Source of the DNA: Nannochloris sp. 'desiccata'
Taxonomy: Eukaryota > Chlorophyta > Trebouxiophyceae > Chlorellales > Chlorellaceae
Direction: 5' to 3'
Assembly: GCA_019044685.2 (NCBI GenBank)
Contig: JAGTXX020000009.1
Span: forward strand, 434,001-498,000
Length of the DNA stretch: 64,000 bases
In this document: piece by piece, positions 32,736 through 43,256 of the stretch
Layout of the letters: each line of letters starts with the position of its first letter
Numbering within the stretch: position 1 is the first letter of the stretch
Notes under the pieces: generated by a model
What the model was told of the DNA's origin: nothing
Seen by the model: the letters and a program-made list of their open reading frames with translations, nothing else
The model's database searches: none
Program-made: the position numbers and the translations under genes

Positions 32736-34175
32736 ATGGACGAAGAAAGGCCACAAACTTCAAGCCAGGAAATGGGCAGTGATGGCAGTGATCTTGACGA
32801 ACCGTTGCTGCGAACGTCATCAGCTGAAGCTCCCTCTCCTCCCCATTTCACCATGCCAGTCCTGGAAAATGGAGGAGGAACAAGTATCCCCGGCAGCATT
32901 GGTCTCCTCGCCAAAGCAATCATCGGAGCTGGAAGTGCAGCGTTACCTCTTGCATTTGCCCGGCTCGGTATTATCTTCTCCGCTTCTTTTCTTTTATTAA
33001 TTGGCTTCATGACCCATTACAGTCTAGAAGCTCTCACCCTAGGTATCGTCACTTCTGATAAGCCAAGTTATCCAGCAGTAGTGCATTCTCTTCTAGGCCA
33101 CAGCGCCGGTGCATTTCTAGAGCTCTGCCTCGTACTCCGCTGCGCTGGCCTTATGATTGTTTATATCGTCATCTCAGCAGATCTATTAGCTGGATCTAAA
33201 GCACTGCCTGGTATTCTTTGTGAATTATTTAGTTCTTCTTCTAGTGGCACTTCTACTGACTCAGTATGGTGTTCAGATCGTTATTTAGTTTCTGGAATAT
33301 TGGCTGTGTTTGTTCTAGTACCACTAGTAACACCCAAGCGCCTCTCTTCCGCTACCTGGGCCTCAATAGCCGGTCTTGTATCTGTAGTTTTATGGACCAT
33401 TGTCACTGCAGTGATTGCTATTACAGCTGCAGCCAAAGGTTTTTCCTTTTCTCCATCCTGGTTGCCTGATTCTGGGGCTCTTGGCGGAGGTAGTATCACC
33501 TCTCAAACTATCGTAGCGCTGGCGACGCTGCCTGTTATAGCCACAGCATATACCTGCCAAATGACTGTCGCTTTCATCATCGGGGAATTAAGAAACTTTA
33601 GCTCAAATAGAATGGCGACTGTGTCGGCAGCAGCGGTTTCGCTCTGCTCTGCTGTGTTTTTAATCATAGGCTTGGGTTCTGTCACTGCCTTTGGAGGAGA
33701 ACACATCCCTGCAGATATCTTGGAACTGTTTAGTATATCTGGTTTAGAAGCTATAGTAGGCTTTACAGCGGGGAAGATACTAGGAATTTCAGTTCGACTG
33801 GGTTTTATGGTTTCTATTTTAGCGAATATGCCGTTGCAAATGCTCCCGTTTCGTCAAAGTTTAGCCCGTCTTGTCCTTGGAGGAGATCAAGAATTGGCTG
33901 GAATAGGCTACTATGTAGTTACCTATGGGAGTTTAGTGGCATTTTATTTCATTGCGATGGCTGCGACATCGATTTGGTTGCCGATTCAGTTGGTGGGGGC
34001 CACTGCTGGAGCTGCGATAGCGTTTTTCTACCCTGCAATGGTTGCCTTGGCTGTGGTGACTCCGGGCAATAACAATTTCCTGTATTGGAGGTTGAATGCT
34101 TGGGGTTTGATAGCTATTGGAGCTGTACAAGTAGTAACTGGAATTTCAGCGGTGTTACTAGAAGGAAAGCGATAA
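32736..34175 (+). CDS. AAAP-family amino acid transporter (AVT6/SLC38-like)
   Basis: A single exon of 479 aa. The cytosolic N-terminus is acidic (about 45 residues). The first membrane block, GTSIPGSIGLLAKAIIGAGSAALPLAF, carries the GxxxLxKxxxGxGxLxLP signature of the amino acid/auxin permease family. About eleven hydrophobic segments follow, including FSASFLLLIGFMTHYSLEAL, TLPVIATAYTCQMTVAFI (corresponding to the AFxCH region) and LPFRQSL. AVT6/SLC38-type members export amino acids from the vacuole or move neutral amino acids across the plasma membrane with protons or sodium. Substrate cannot be read from the sequence. Confidence 0.88.
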   Translation: MDEERPQTSSQEMGSDGSDLDEPLLRTSSAEAPSPPHFTMPVLENGGGTSIPGSIGLLAKAIIGAGSAALPLAFARLGIIFSASFLLLIGFMTHYSLEALTLGIVTSDKPSYPAVVHSLLGHSAGAFLELCLVLRCAGLMIVYIVISADLLAGSKALPGILCELFSSSSSGTSTDSVWCSDRYLVSGILAVFVLVPLVTPKRLSSATWASIAGLVSVVLWTIVTAVIAITAAAKGFSFSPSWLPDSGALGGGSITSQTIVALATLPVIATAYTCQMTVAFIIGELRNFSSNRMATVSAAAVSLCSAVFLIIGLGSVTAFGGEHIPADILELFSISGLEAIVGFTAGKILGISVRLGFMVSILANMPLQMLPFRQSLARLVLGGDQELAGIGYYVVTYGSLVAFYFIAMAATSIWLPIQLVGATAGAAIAFFYPAMVALAVVTPGNNNFLYWRLNAWGLIAIGAVQVVTGISAVLLEGKR

Positions 34176-34357
34176 AGTATAAATTATAAAATAGTTGACT
34201 TTCATAAAATTTAGACTGAGGGGAACGGTTTTAAAGAATTTTGTTTTTGTTTACAAAGTCAGTTTTCTCATCAAAAAAGAAGTCAAGAGGGGTCATATAA
34301 TATGTATTTCGTAAGTAAAGTAGTAGTAATCATGGCTGCCAGCTCTGCGTTCATTAT

Positions 34358-34677
34358 TCAATACTCATGAGCCGGCTGCTGGGTAGGAAGGAGATTGAAC
34401 CTGCGCTTGGTCGTGACACGCTCCCTTGAGAACTTATCATCGGGGGAGAAGCGAGCTGGATGTGCAGACTGGGTAGGAGTGCCATCTGGTGCTACTTTCT
34501 GCATAATGTAAGCAATTAAACAGGATAAATAATACATCATCGCAAATGAAATCATCTTTCAATTTTTTTTAACATTGGCATGCATGCCAAGGTTTGCATC
34601 AACTTTCACCGCGCTTCTCGCACCTTTAGTGTGTATACCCTGTCACCATCATCGTTAGTGTAATACATTAAGTACAT
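34358..34677 (-). CDS. NOP10: H/ACA snoRNP protein NOP10, two tiny exons
   Basis: Exon 1 is 34624..34677 (18 codons, beginning [18 protein letters not shown]). Exon 2 is 34358..34498 (starts [20 protein letters not shown], ends TQQPAHEY). The intron of 125 nt has donor GTGCGA and acceptor TTATGCAG in phase 0. The 64-aa product matches the length of human NOP10 and keeps the GDRVYTLK block and the [15 protein letters not shown] block. The archaeal zinc-binding cysteines are absent, as in eukaryotic NOP10. NOP10 binds dyskerin/CBF5 in H/ACA particles that pseudouridylate rRNA and snRNA. A naive ORF call would read exon 2 with a false 65-aa frame extending into the intron. Confidence 0.96.
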
Positions 34678-35056
34678 CTTGGCTGCTGCTACTGGGCTCC
34701 TCGCCTTCAAAGATGATGAGTATTTATATAGCCCTGTTCTCGCCTATTGCTTTCCTGCAGCTCGGATATATTATTCAAAATACAGCTATTAAACTTATTA
34801 TATTTTTAAAAAAGAACACTGGTGATAACTATGCTGAACACCAAACCTATCATGAAGTGGAAAGAGAGAATCGGCCGCTGCAGCCAGCCTGAGGTAGAGT
34901 CCCCTACAAATCAAATGCCCGTCTCTACAATTCAATTTCTTTTGCAAATAGCATATCGCATTTACATACCATCATACAGTTACTTCTATCAAATAAAAAT
35001 ACAGGGGAATGAAGACCTTCATAAAATCAACGCAGCAGCTATCACCGCTGCCTGCT
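34678..35056. promoter_or_regulatory. Intergenic: NOP10 promoter and receptor 3' UTR
   Basis: 379 bp, AT-rich. TATA-like TATTTATATA lies at 34720-34729, about 45-50 bp upstream of the NOP10 start on the minus strand. No gene seen. Confidence 0.4.
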
Positions 35057-37620
35057 TTAAACTCCAACGCCACTACTGCTATTGGCATTACCTATAGGTA
35101 TCAAGCCTCTTCCTTCACCTACATCAGAATCTCCTAATGGCATATATTGCGCCATGATGGCACGCACCTCTGCCTGCATCAACCCTCTCATGTACAACCT
35201 ATAGGCAACAAAACCGCCTCCTGCAACCACTGCCGCTACACATACCATGATTGCCGCTATACCGACTGCAGTCAAGCTGCCTGCACCTGGTTCAGCGTGA
35301 CACACCCCAATATCTAAATCACAGTAATCTAAATTGCAACGAGGCTGGCAAGTGATTTTCCCTCGTTTCTCCACTGCTGAAAAACATGGAGGGCAGCTAC
35401 AATTGTGTAAAGGGATGTTCTCTACAGGTTGACCGTGGGCTAATGCATCTTTATATATGTCTAAATTATCATGACATGCAGAAAATGTGGTCTGTTTGCC
35501 TTTTACGCTTGTAGTAGTATGCCAACATCCACCATTGTTGGAGGCACACTCGTCGGCAATGTCAGTTACGCACCTGTAATGACATCAAAGAAAGAGAGAG
35601 AGATGGTGAGTAAATAGAGGCTAAATTTCGAGATAAGTGACTAATACTTAGCAAGATAATGGGCGTATAATGAAGCGGAATATTAGCTAGAAAGAGGATA
35701 AAGAAGAGGTGGTCTGGGGGAAAACAGAACGCCAAAGCAGCCGACAAAATAATATCACCTAAAGCAAAAATAATTTATAAACTTACTCATAGCCTCCATA
35801 TGTATTCTTGCATCCACACCTCTCACAAGTACACTTGGGATCCAACTGCGTTATCGATAAACATTCATTAATATCTAAACACGTTTCCGTCCCGTCCTCC
35901 TCTTTATGAGAAATAAAACCCTGGCCACATGTGCAACTAAATCCTGAAAACGTCGCCATACACTGTGTTTTACCATCGGTATGTGCCGAGCATTCATTGA
36001 AACCCTTTCCACCAGGCATGCACGCATCATCAATTGCTCGATCACATGCTCCCGGCCGATTTCCTTCTTCAAAACCCGCACACAATGCTCGGAGAACTTC
36101 ACCTACTGCAAGTTTTCCTCGGTATTGCGCACCGTTAATGCGTAAAGTAGGTAGAATAAACACTTCTCCTTCTTGTCCATCGCCTGCTTGGGCTGCTAAT
36201 TGCTCCTCCATGATAGAATGCGGCGTATCATCGTCTATGCTCCCGATGCATCTCCGGAGATCTTCTATGTTAGCCCAGTTATCTGTGTTTAATTCTTTAA
36301 AAACCTCTTCAGCACACGCTTGACCGTATGCTTTTGAATCCATCGTACATTTATCAGCAAATAAGGTTACGTAATCCCACCAGAGGTAAGGTTTCCCTGT
36401 CGCATTGGCTAGTTTAAACAAACATAACTGACGTAGGTTTTCTTGGACTACTTCAGCCCCAGAGTAGCCCTCTTTTATAGACCCATCTGGATCTGGAGCA
36501 CAGTACCTACCATGGTGAATGCACTGGCTTTGGCACTCTGCGGATTCTTTATACGAGCCAGGACACGTCCAAACAATATAATGGGGTGAGAAAATGGTCC
36601 ACCCTGCGCCATCAAATTCTTTCGCTATCGGTACAAACGCCTTTATAAAATCACGTTGGACGTCACAAATAGGCCCACATTGATCATTAGAATTCGTCCA
36701 AAACTCCCACTCGACTTGCTTTTGCTTGGGCAACGCGTCAGTCCAATCTAAAGAAACGTACACCTTTGAAGCGGTACCCCCACTTTTCAATAAAGTCTTC
36801 AAGGCCTCCCCGGAAGATTTGCCTATAAAGGTAGCTGGAATGCTGATATTTCGAAGATATCTGTAGCTTACTTCGTCATCTTCATCAGGAGCTTCCATTG
36901 TGGTGAGTTTATCTTCGTAATTGACGACAACAACACCACGGGCACCTGCTTGTTGAGCGTTGTATACTTTCTGAGCAAACTTGCAGGCTTCGGATCCAGG
37001 CTCAGTAGGACCACGATCTACAAGCATGATGTAGGTTTCCTTTGGGTCGGATCGAAGGTCTAGGCGGGGTGTTGCTGAAGAGAAATCTTGACAAGCAAAT
37101 TTGCAGGCGGGTGAGCATGTGTAATCTTGGCCATAGTCCTTGTCGACATAAATGAGCTGTCCCCTGTAGTAGTTGAGAGACAGATTTTGAATATCGGTAA
37201 AATATTTCAGCAGATGCAAAAGTAAAAGAACAAAGAGAACTAGCAAAGAGGGATTGGGGATAAATAGAATAGAGTAGACCAAAGTATATTCTGGTGCCAG
37301 CGGTTTGTCGGGACAGGAGCAAAGAGGGTAATGCTAAAATAGTACCCAAACGTGTTGACTTACATGAGAGCGCCGCCATAAATGGGCGCACCAAAATTTG
37401 CCAGAGCCATGTCAAAGCCTCCGGGGTACTTGCTTTTTGCCTCGGGAGGGAAAGAAATCTGCAAGATCAAGGGTTGATTTGAATCAGTATAACTCCCACT
37501 TGCTGAATGAGAAATGTGTGTGTGTGATCGCACCTTGAGACCACCTTGTTCCACAACAAAGCGCGCATTGGCATTATGGGCGAACAGGAGGCACCCTAGC
37601 ACCAATATTGCCAGCCTCAT
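35057..37620 (-). CDS. VSR: Vacuolar sorting receptor (VSR/BP-80 family)
   Basis: Four exons (37534..37620, 37364..37458, 35787..37163, 35057..35573) encode 691 aa. A signal peptide (1-19) precedes a protease-associated domain (FDMALANFGAPIYGGALM, IMLVDRGP, GARGVVVVN). The VSR-specific luminal region (WEFWTNSNDQCGPICDVQ, CPGSYKESAECQSQCIHHGRYC, VFILPTLRINGAQYRGKL) and EGF-like repeats (DINEC, then Cys-rich) follow. One transmembrane helix (AVGIAAIMVCVAAVVAGGGF) leads to a short tail with the clathrin-adaptor motif YMPL in AIMAQYMPLGDSD. VSRs carry soluble proteins with vacuolar sorting signals from the trans-Golgi to the vacuole and recycle. All exon junctions keep the frame. Confidence 0.95.
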
Positions 37621-38084
37621 GGCACCAATAGGTTAAGATCGCAAGTCAGGACGCGTCTACGAAGCTGAGACTCGCTCGAATGGTGTTGTATAATGCAAAT
37701 ATTGAGATAAAATATTCAATGCCTCGACAAGTGGCCTATGTCTTATGTGGGTGTTCTGCCGCTTATTTCCCCGATATCAGTTAGATACTTTTGACGCAGA
37801 AACGTCCCATACTATTAAGTTCATAACTTACATGCACTTGTTGGTATACACTTTATAGTTTGTAGGATGATTTGTCCCGAGTGGAGGTCGTCTTGCTGGT
37901 AAAAACCGTCGGCTAGTTTGAATTTTTTCATTGCCTTGGAAGTGCAATCTTTTTGGAGGTGTTATATTTGCAGTTTGCCTTCGCAACTCGCAGTTTCACA
38001 ATCTAAATTGTCTTGGGGAACGCAGTTGGAGCTGTGGAAGTTGTTAGCACGCCCTTGTCGTATTGAAAATTTGAAATCCCTAAG
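37621..38084. promoter_or_regulatory. Divergent promoter region, VSR / unknown membrane protein
   Basis: 464 bp between divergent start codons. No notable repeat or RNA gene. Confidence 0.4.
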
Positions 38085-39154
38085 ATGGGCTTTCCCGGCA
38101 AGCTAAGGCCTTCTCGCCAGAAATTGGCGCTGATAGCCCTTTTGGTCGGATCAATGACCTTATTGTCCCAGAGTCACGCATCCTTTAGATTGCTTTTATT
38201 GAACGAACAAGATTTGGATCTCCCAAGCGATTTGGTATTACCTTCAAGTTCAAATTATGGCGCTTGGAGTTTAACGCTCCAGCTGCTTACTCCTGCAGCT
38301 GATCTAATCAAAGAACCACAAAACGTAACTAGAGAGCTGGAGAGGGTGGTTTCACACGTAAGTTTGTCTCATTCCCGCCATTTTGAATCTAATCCCCGCC
38401 CACAAGCTCCAAAAATAATCAAAATTGCCATACTTTGCAGGCTGTCTCCACTCATGGTCTCCGTTTACTCGGTTTAACCACTATAGCTCCATCAAGAAGC
38501 ATGACGAGGGGCCTGAAAAGTGCAACATTCTCCAAACGTACCTCTTCTCAACTTCTTATCGGCAGCGCCATTGATGACGAGGAGAGCCTCGACGATGTTG
38601 ACGTAGAGACAGTCAACGGTGTTGAAAAGACTGACATTTCTAACACAATGTCTTTGTTTATGAGGGCTATTATTGCATCTACCCAGCCTAGCTCAGATTC
38701 AGTAGCTGCCCTAGTACATTTAGCAAAAAGCGGGGAGATTTTTTCATGGACTAAAAAACTGAAAACTGCTGGTTTGCCTATTGATGGTATTGAGATAGTT
38801 AGCTTGGCACCACATGCTCCCAACTCTGTAGAAGCAAAATTACAGGCTCAATTGCTTATTTTACATGAAGAAATGAGTGATCTCGATTCCTTTGAAGATT
38901 TAGAAGCAAACTTCTCAGGTGATAGTGGCACCACTTTTAACGCACTTTCCTCTACTATTACTAGAGGAATAGTATCTTTAGCTCTCGTGACGCTGCTTGT
39001 AGGCCTTTTTGTTGTTATGGCTATAGTCCAGGGGAGAAAGAATGCTGCGAGGGCAGCCGCAGCTGCTGCGGCATCTGAAACTTTTATCAGAAAGGCTCAA
39101 AACAACGATGCTCAAGGCGCTTATTCCAAACTCAGCTCAACTGCTTACTGTTAA
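38085..39154 (+). CDS. Unknown type I membrane protein
   Basis: Exons 38085..38357 and 38441..39154 encode 328 aa; the 83-nt intron runs GTAAGT to TTTGCAG, phase 0. I do not recognise the family. Residues 1-33 form a signal peptide (basic start KLRPSRQK, then LALIALLVGSMTLLSQSHA). The middle is a mixed-composition luminal region with no conserved cysteines and one glycosylation sequon (NVT). A single transmembrane helix near residues 282-304 (GIVSLALVTLLVGLFVVMAIV) is followed by an Ala-rich cytosolic tail. It is transcribed divergently from the sorting receptor. Confidence 0.7.
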
Positions 39155-39818
39155 CAGTTAACAAATGCTAAATGGTATTTTTATATCTTAGCGAACTTAG
39201 GAGCCTAACACTAAAATCTTGAAGCTTACTACCTCACTTTCCGTTTTCTCACTTTTCTTTCTTAGCCTAGTGTCGCTTTTAATTACAAAAGACATCTAAA
39301 CCCTTTGATTTTCCTCTCGTAGCTATTTCTTTTTGTTTCACACTATCCTTATCCCCTGCTCGCTATCACCCTTCCCTCAGTCTCCATGTACGTACACCGC
39401 CACCACCGCCGTCAGTGGCATTGCCCTCGTCTCCTATAAGACCGTCATCCTTTGCTTACAGTTCAAGGGGTTTTAAATAAAGCAGCTTCTTTTCAAGTTT
39501 AAGTATAAAAAACTTTGCTGCTGCTTTGGCTGGACAAGTAAAGTCCTTAGCCCATTGTAGTCGACTGTCTCCTGTTGCTGCAATAATCTGCAATTTAATT
39601 TGACAATTTTGACTCTCTTTCTATTGACTTTTCTTTCTATATATATATATACGCTGTTTCATTCAGTAATTAGTGTTCTGTATAAGATAATCCCGCATCT
39701 ACTGGTATGTATTAACTCATCTGACATAACAAAATGTGCAATAAAATTTAATAAAATGTAAAATCTCACATACCAGCAGGAAGAACGAGTGACATTTTTC
39801 TCACATCGTTAGCGTTTC
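39155..39818. other. Convergent intergenic region with (TA)7 microsatellite
   Basis: 664 bp holding two 3' UTRs. It contains (TA)7 at 39638-39651 and pyrimidine-rich stretches on the plus strand. No supported gene. Confidence 0.5.
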
Positions 39819-41021
39819 TTATAATTTTGCATTAAATTCCCATAATTCAAACTTAGACTCATCAACAGGGAACATCACATCATTCCTTCTAAAGGGTGCT
39901 GGCGTTCCAGGGTCATTATATCTCGCCAGAACCCACGTGGCTCCAGGAACAAGCGGAATCCCATCGAGCTGAGCTATCCTACGAAGCTCCGCCGCCTTGA
40001 CTGCCGCTGCAGATTCATCTCCGAATCCGCTGAACGTAGAGACAACAAATATCCCACCAGATTCTTGTTTTACATTTATTTTTGGATCTAATGGCTGCGG
40101 TGCAGTTGTCACAGCCCCTGTGCTTTTGCCTAAATAAAACTGCATCGAGTTGCCCGCAGTTGATAACACCGGAGTCGTCATGGCCATTTTGGCGCCCTGA
40201 GTATTTCTACCGAAAATGTAGCCAGCTAAAGCACCGAATGCTGCAGGACCTGAAGACCCGTATGGAGCTTCAGCTACAACGAATGGATCATATTTTCGTA
40301 CCTCATAGTTTGCTTTTTTTAAAAGTACTGTATATGGTGGGGATTCTAGGCCTACTGGTATCCTTCGAAGATCAGATACTTGGCTAAGCATGTGCATGAA
40401 TGCTTCTAAACTAAAAAATTGTTGGTTGGAGACTGCATCCCATGTGTCTGAATGAGAATTAAATTTTCCTGTAGCAGGGTTGATGCCCATAATGGAAGTG
40501 CCAGTAAAAGTAAGCACAGGGTTCCAAAACTTCTCCAGAGGCGATAAAACAAAGGTGGGCTTCATCACCATGGACCAACGTGTTGTGATTTCGTTGGGCC
40601 CAGTCTGGCGGATATCTAAAAGGTTGAATGCTGGATCAAATACCTTCTTCAGAAAATCAATGTTGAGCAGGTAACCACGAAGACTTGAATGCTTGGTTAT
40701 AGGGTCAGAGAAGATGACATTGTCTTCGTATTTAGACTGGTCAATTCCTTGGTCGTCAAAGAGGTGCTTTAAATCTTCTTTGAGGAATTCTATAAGCTCC
40801 GTCACCATCTGATCTTGTTGTTCCATTGCCACATTGGAACCAGAAGATGCAGCAGTTTGCACGCTTCTTGTGGCACGAACTTCTTTGCATTTCATCCGGG
40901 AGTGGGCTGTGCGGCCTTTGAAAGCCTGAGAAATTGTGGTAGGATGCTTTGAGAATCTCTGGCCACCTGAATCAGTCTTCATTTGAAGGGCCTGAGAGGC
41001 CAGCACGCTTGCTGATTGCAT
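39819..41021 (-). CDS. Plastid DUF2358-SOUL heme-binding-like protein
   Basis: A single exon of 400 aa. Residues 1-65 look like a transit peptide. About residues 70-215 match DUF2358, an NTF2-like domain (LIEFLKEDLKHLFDDQGID, YEDNVIFSDP, TTRWSMVMKP, HSDTWDAV). About 225-400 form a SOUL domain (PPYTVLLKKANYEVRKYDPFVVAE, AFGALAGYIFG, MAMTTPVL, and the C-terminal RNDVMFPVDES). This arrangement is the plant HBP5/SOUL4 type and resembles eyespot and plastoglobule SOUL proteins of algae. Proposed role: binding or trafficking of heme or other tetrapyrroles in plastids. Ligand binding is not visible from the sequence. Confidence 0.9.
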   Translation of the reverse strand: MQSASVLASQALQMKTDSGGQRFSKHPTTISQAFKGRTAHSRMKCKEVRATRSVQTAASSGSNVAMEQQDQMVTELIEFLKEDLKHLFDDQGIDQSKYEDNVIFSDPITKHSSLRGYLLNIDFLKKVFDPAFNLLDIRQTGPNEITTRWSMVMKPTFVLSPLEKFWNPVLTFTGTSIMGINPATGKFNSHSDTWDAVSNQQFFSLEAFMHMLSQVSDLRRIPVGLESPPYTVLLKKANYEVRKYDPFVVAEAPYGSSGPAAFGALAGYIFGRNTQGAKMAMTTPVLSTAGNSMQFYLGKSTGAVTTAPQPLDPKINVKQESGGIFVVSTFSGFGDESAAAVKAAELRRIAQLDGIPLVPGATWVLARYNDPGTPAPFRRNDVMFPVDESKFELWEFNAKL

Positions 41022-41564
41022 TTGTAAGAGTTTGTATATTCCAAATTATGTGCTATTGTTGCCACATCATGGCTTAAATTTCATAATTAAATTAAATGGT
41101 GGTTAGAGCGCCGTTACGGTGTGCTGGCCAGCGGAGAGAAATATTTGCTTATTCACTGCTTATTCTGCTCTTCAGAGACTGCGAGAATTCGGTGATAATA
41201 TTAAATTTGAGTCTCTTTTTAGCTTTTTCTGCGAATAGGGGGGAATAAAATGCTCGGAGAGCTATGCTGGGAGCACATCCAGAGAGCGGCTTACAACAAG
41301 GGCGGCGGCGGCGCCTGATTCTCTCCTTTGTGAATCCTAGTGCATGGACTTCACCGAAGACTGTAAAACAGTGCATCAGTGCAACAGCCCAGATACTTTG
41401 ATGAAGCTCTCCGTGGGGCTTGATGCGAGGGCTCTCGAGGTGGCGGTGGCCAAGATCATAAAAGGAAAGCTCAATTTTTAGACTGCATGCATTGCAAATT
41501 GGTATTTTTTCATATAAGAATAATTTTCCACATCAAGATCAAAGGATACAAAGTGCCTGTCATC
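41022..41564. promoter_or_regulatory. Divergent promoter region, SOUL protein / CRM protein
   Basis: About 540 bp. A GC-rich patch GGCGGCGGCGGCGCC lies at 41302-41316. Nothing else stands out. Confidence 0.35.
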
Positions 41565-42119
41565 ATGCTGCCTCGACATGCAGCGATCCATTCAAAATCC
41601 ATCTCCCTCAGTGCTCCCAATTCTGCTCTGATTTTTGCCCCTTCTCGTGCTGCATATATCCCAAAACGAAACCTAACAATCGTAGCTGGCATGCAGCAAC
41701 CTTTAACTGGCGCAGAAAAGAAAGCAAAAAGAAGCGAATCCCAACGGCTCGGTAAAGCCATCGTCTTGACACAACTTGGCCAAAAAGGAATCACCCCAGC
41801 ATTCATTGAGAGTGCAGCATCAGCACTCATAGCAAATGAGTTTATCAAGGTCCGCGTCGGTGGAGATGAAGAAATCAAGGAGGTAGCTGAAGAATTAGAA
41901 AAGGCAATTGATTGTGTTGTCGTTCACAAGATTGGATTTGTTTTAACGCTATATAGAGACAAGAGCCTGCCCCCGCCTGCTTGTCTAGGCGGTCCTAAAG
42001 ATCCGGTGGAGGCGGCCGAAATAGAGGCAGAGGCAAAGAATAAGAAAAAGGCAAAGAGGAAGCAACCTAGTGCCCCTGAAGGCCCACCACCACCTCCAGA
42101 GTTTACCGTAATTCAATAA
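41565..42119 (+). CDS. Single CRM (CRS1/YhbY) domain RNA-binding protein, probably plastid
   Basis: A single exon. I prefer the ATG at 41565 (184 aa), because the 26 extra residues from 41487 are hydrophobic and histidine-rich and the shorter N-terminus (LPRHAAIHSKSISLS) looks like a transit peptide. The CRM core covers residues about 57-130: GKAIVLTQLGQKGITPAFIE with the GxxG loop GQKG, then NEFIKVRVGG, EELEKAIDCVVVHKIGFVLTLYRD. Bacterial YhbY binds pre-50S ribosomes; plant single-CRM proteins act in organellar rRNA maturation or group II intron splicing. The C-terminus is a K-rich and P-rich tail. Confidence 0.85.
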   Translation: MLPRHAAIHSKSISLSAPNSALIFAPSRAAYIPKRNLTIVAGMQQPLTGAEKKAKRSESQRLGKAIVLTQLGQKGITPAFIESAASALIANEFIKVRVGGDEEIKEVAEELEKAIDCVVVHKIGFVLTLYRDKSLPPPACLGGPKDPVEAAEIEAEAKNKKKAKRKQPSAPEGPPPPPEFTVIQ

Positions 42120-43256
42120 GAAATATATTATCAAATGGGGAAATAGCGTGTTGAAATATGTTTTCTACTGATTGAGTAGATAGATATTGTGTATTAAAGC
42201 CTAGTTTTGGTCTATTGAATGCTATTTTTATTGTTTACTTACACTGACTGTCTGTCCTCTAAAGCGCCTGATTTTAACTATCGATAGAAAAGGGGGAAAA
42301 AAGTTAGTTGTATTGCATCGACTCGTTGTAGTATAGAGAAATTGCTTTAGAGAGAATAATTATGAGGATCGTATCTTCCTAGGGAATACTAAGTGCAATG
42401 ACTCATTATCTTTACTCATAGATTATGCCTAGTAGAAGTACCAGCGAAACACTGGGGTCGTACAGTTGTCAAAAAATATTTAATAATTCTGTCTGTGTAT
42501 TGCCGGCTCGGAAAAAAGAAAGAAGAAGAGATAGGAAAAACAAAAAAGAAGAAAGAAGAAAAAAGGAGAGACGTTGCTTAAGCAACCATGAATTAGTAAT
42601 TACCCCGTACAACTGATATGTATTCACTAAGAAGTTAAGAATTTTATCATCATTAGTAGAATAACAAACGAGATTGAGAGAAGAATAAAATGAAGGAAGT
42701 AAGAACGAAAAGAAAGAAGAGAAGTATTAGTATTCGGCCGGCAAAGAGAGAAAAACAACAAGAGAAAAGAGCAAAGAGAGTGGGGTGGGGTTTGAAATGG
42801 AAGAAATAATTCTGGGAATATTGCTTATTCATTTAGTAAGAACATAACCAACTAATACTAAAATTTGCATTGAGACACTTGTATCGGAGTGTATCAACGA
42901 AGCGGCAAAAGCAAAGCAAAGCAAAGCAGCAAAGGGAGCAGCAAAGCAACATGAATTTTCATGGCGATGACGATGAATGAAAAAAAACAATGTAATGATG
43001 GAGAAAGGAGAAATTGCTCAATTTTTTTAATCCAGAATTAATTAAATTCGGATTCTTTCTTTATTTCCTTGAGCAGAATTTAGGAAGAAAAAAAAAAGGG
43101 GGGGGGGGGGGGGGGGGGGGGGGGCGGGGGGGCTTGTTCAACCCAACACCAGGGGTGAAAAACGACAGCAATAAAGAAAAAAGTTAAAAAGGTATGTACT
43201 TTTATTCCGGTTGCCAACCAACTGCTACCTAACTTTCTTTATTCATTATTCTACAA
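42120..43256. other. Convergent intergenic region, purine-rich, with long G tract
   Basis: 1.1 kb. The plus strand is strongly A/G-rich between 42500 and 42820, with simple repeats (AAGCAAAGC) near 42907-42950. It ends with an A10-G27-C-G7 tract at 43088-43132. No gene supported; a 63-codon ORF at 42425..42616 is read from the purine repeats. Confidence 0.5.
43088..43132. repeat. A10-G27-C-G7 homopolymer tract
   Basis: Read directly: ten A, 27 G, one C, seven G. It lies 125-169 nt beyond the stop of the minus-strand RRM gene, so in that transcript it would be a C-rich then U-rich tract in the 3' UTR. The exact length may be unreliable in any assembly. Confidence 0.8.

Noticed and set aside
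42425..42616. 63-codon ORF rich in R, K and E
   Set aside because: It is read from purine-rich simple sequence in a convergent intergenic region; no family and no conserved-looking segment.
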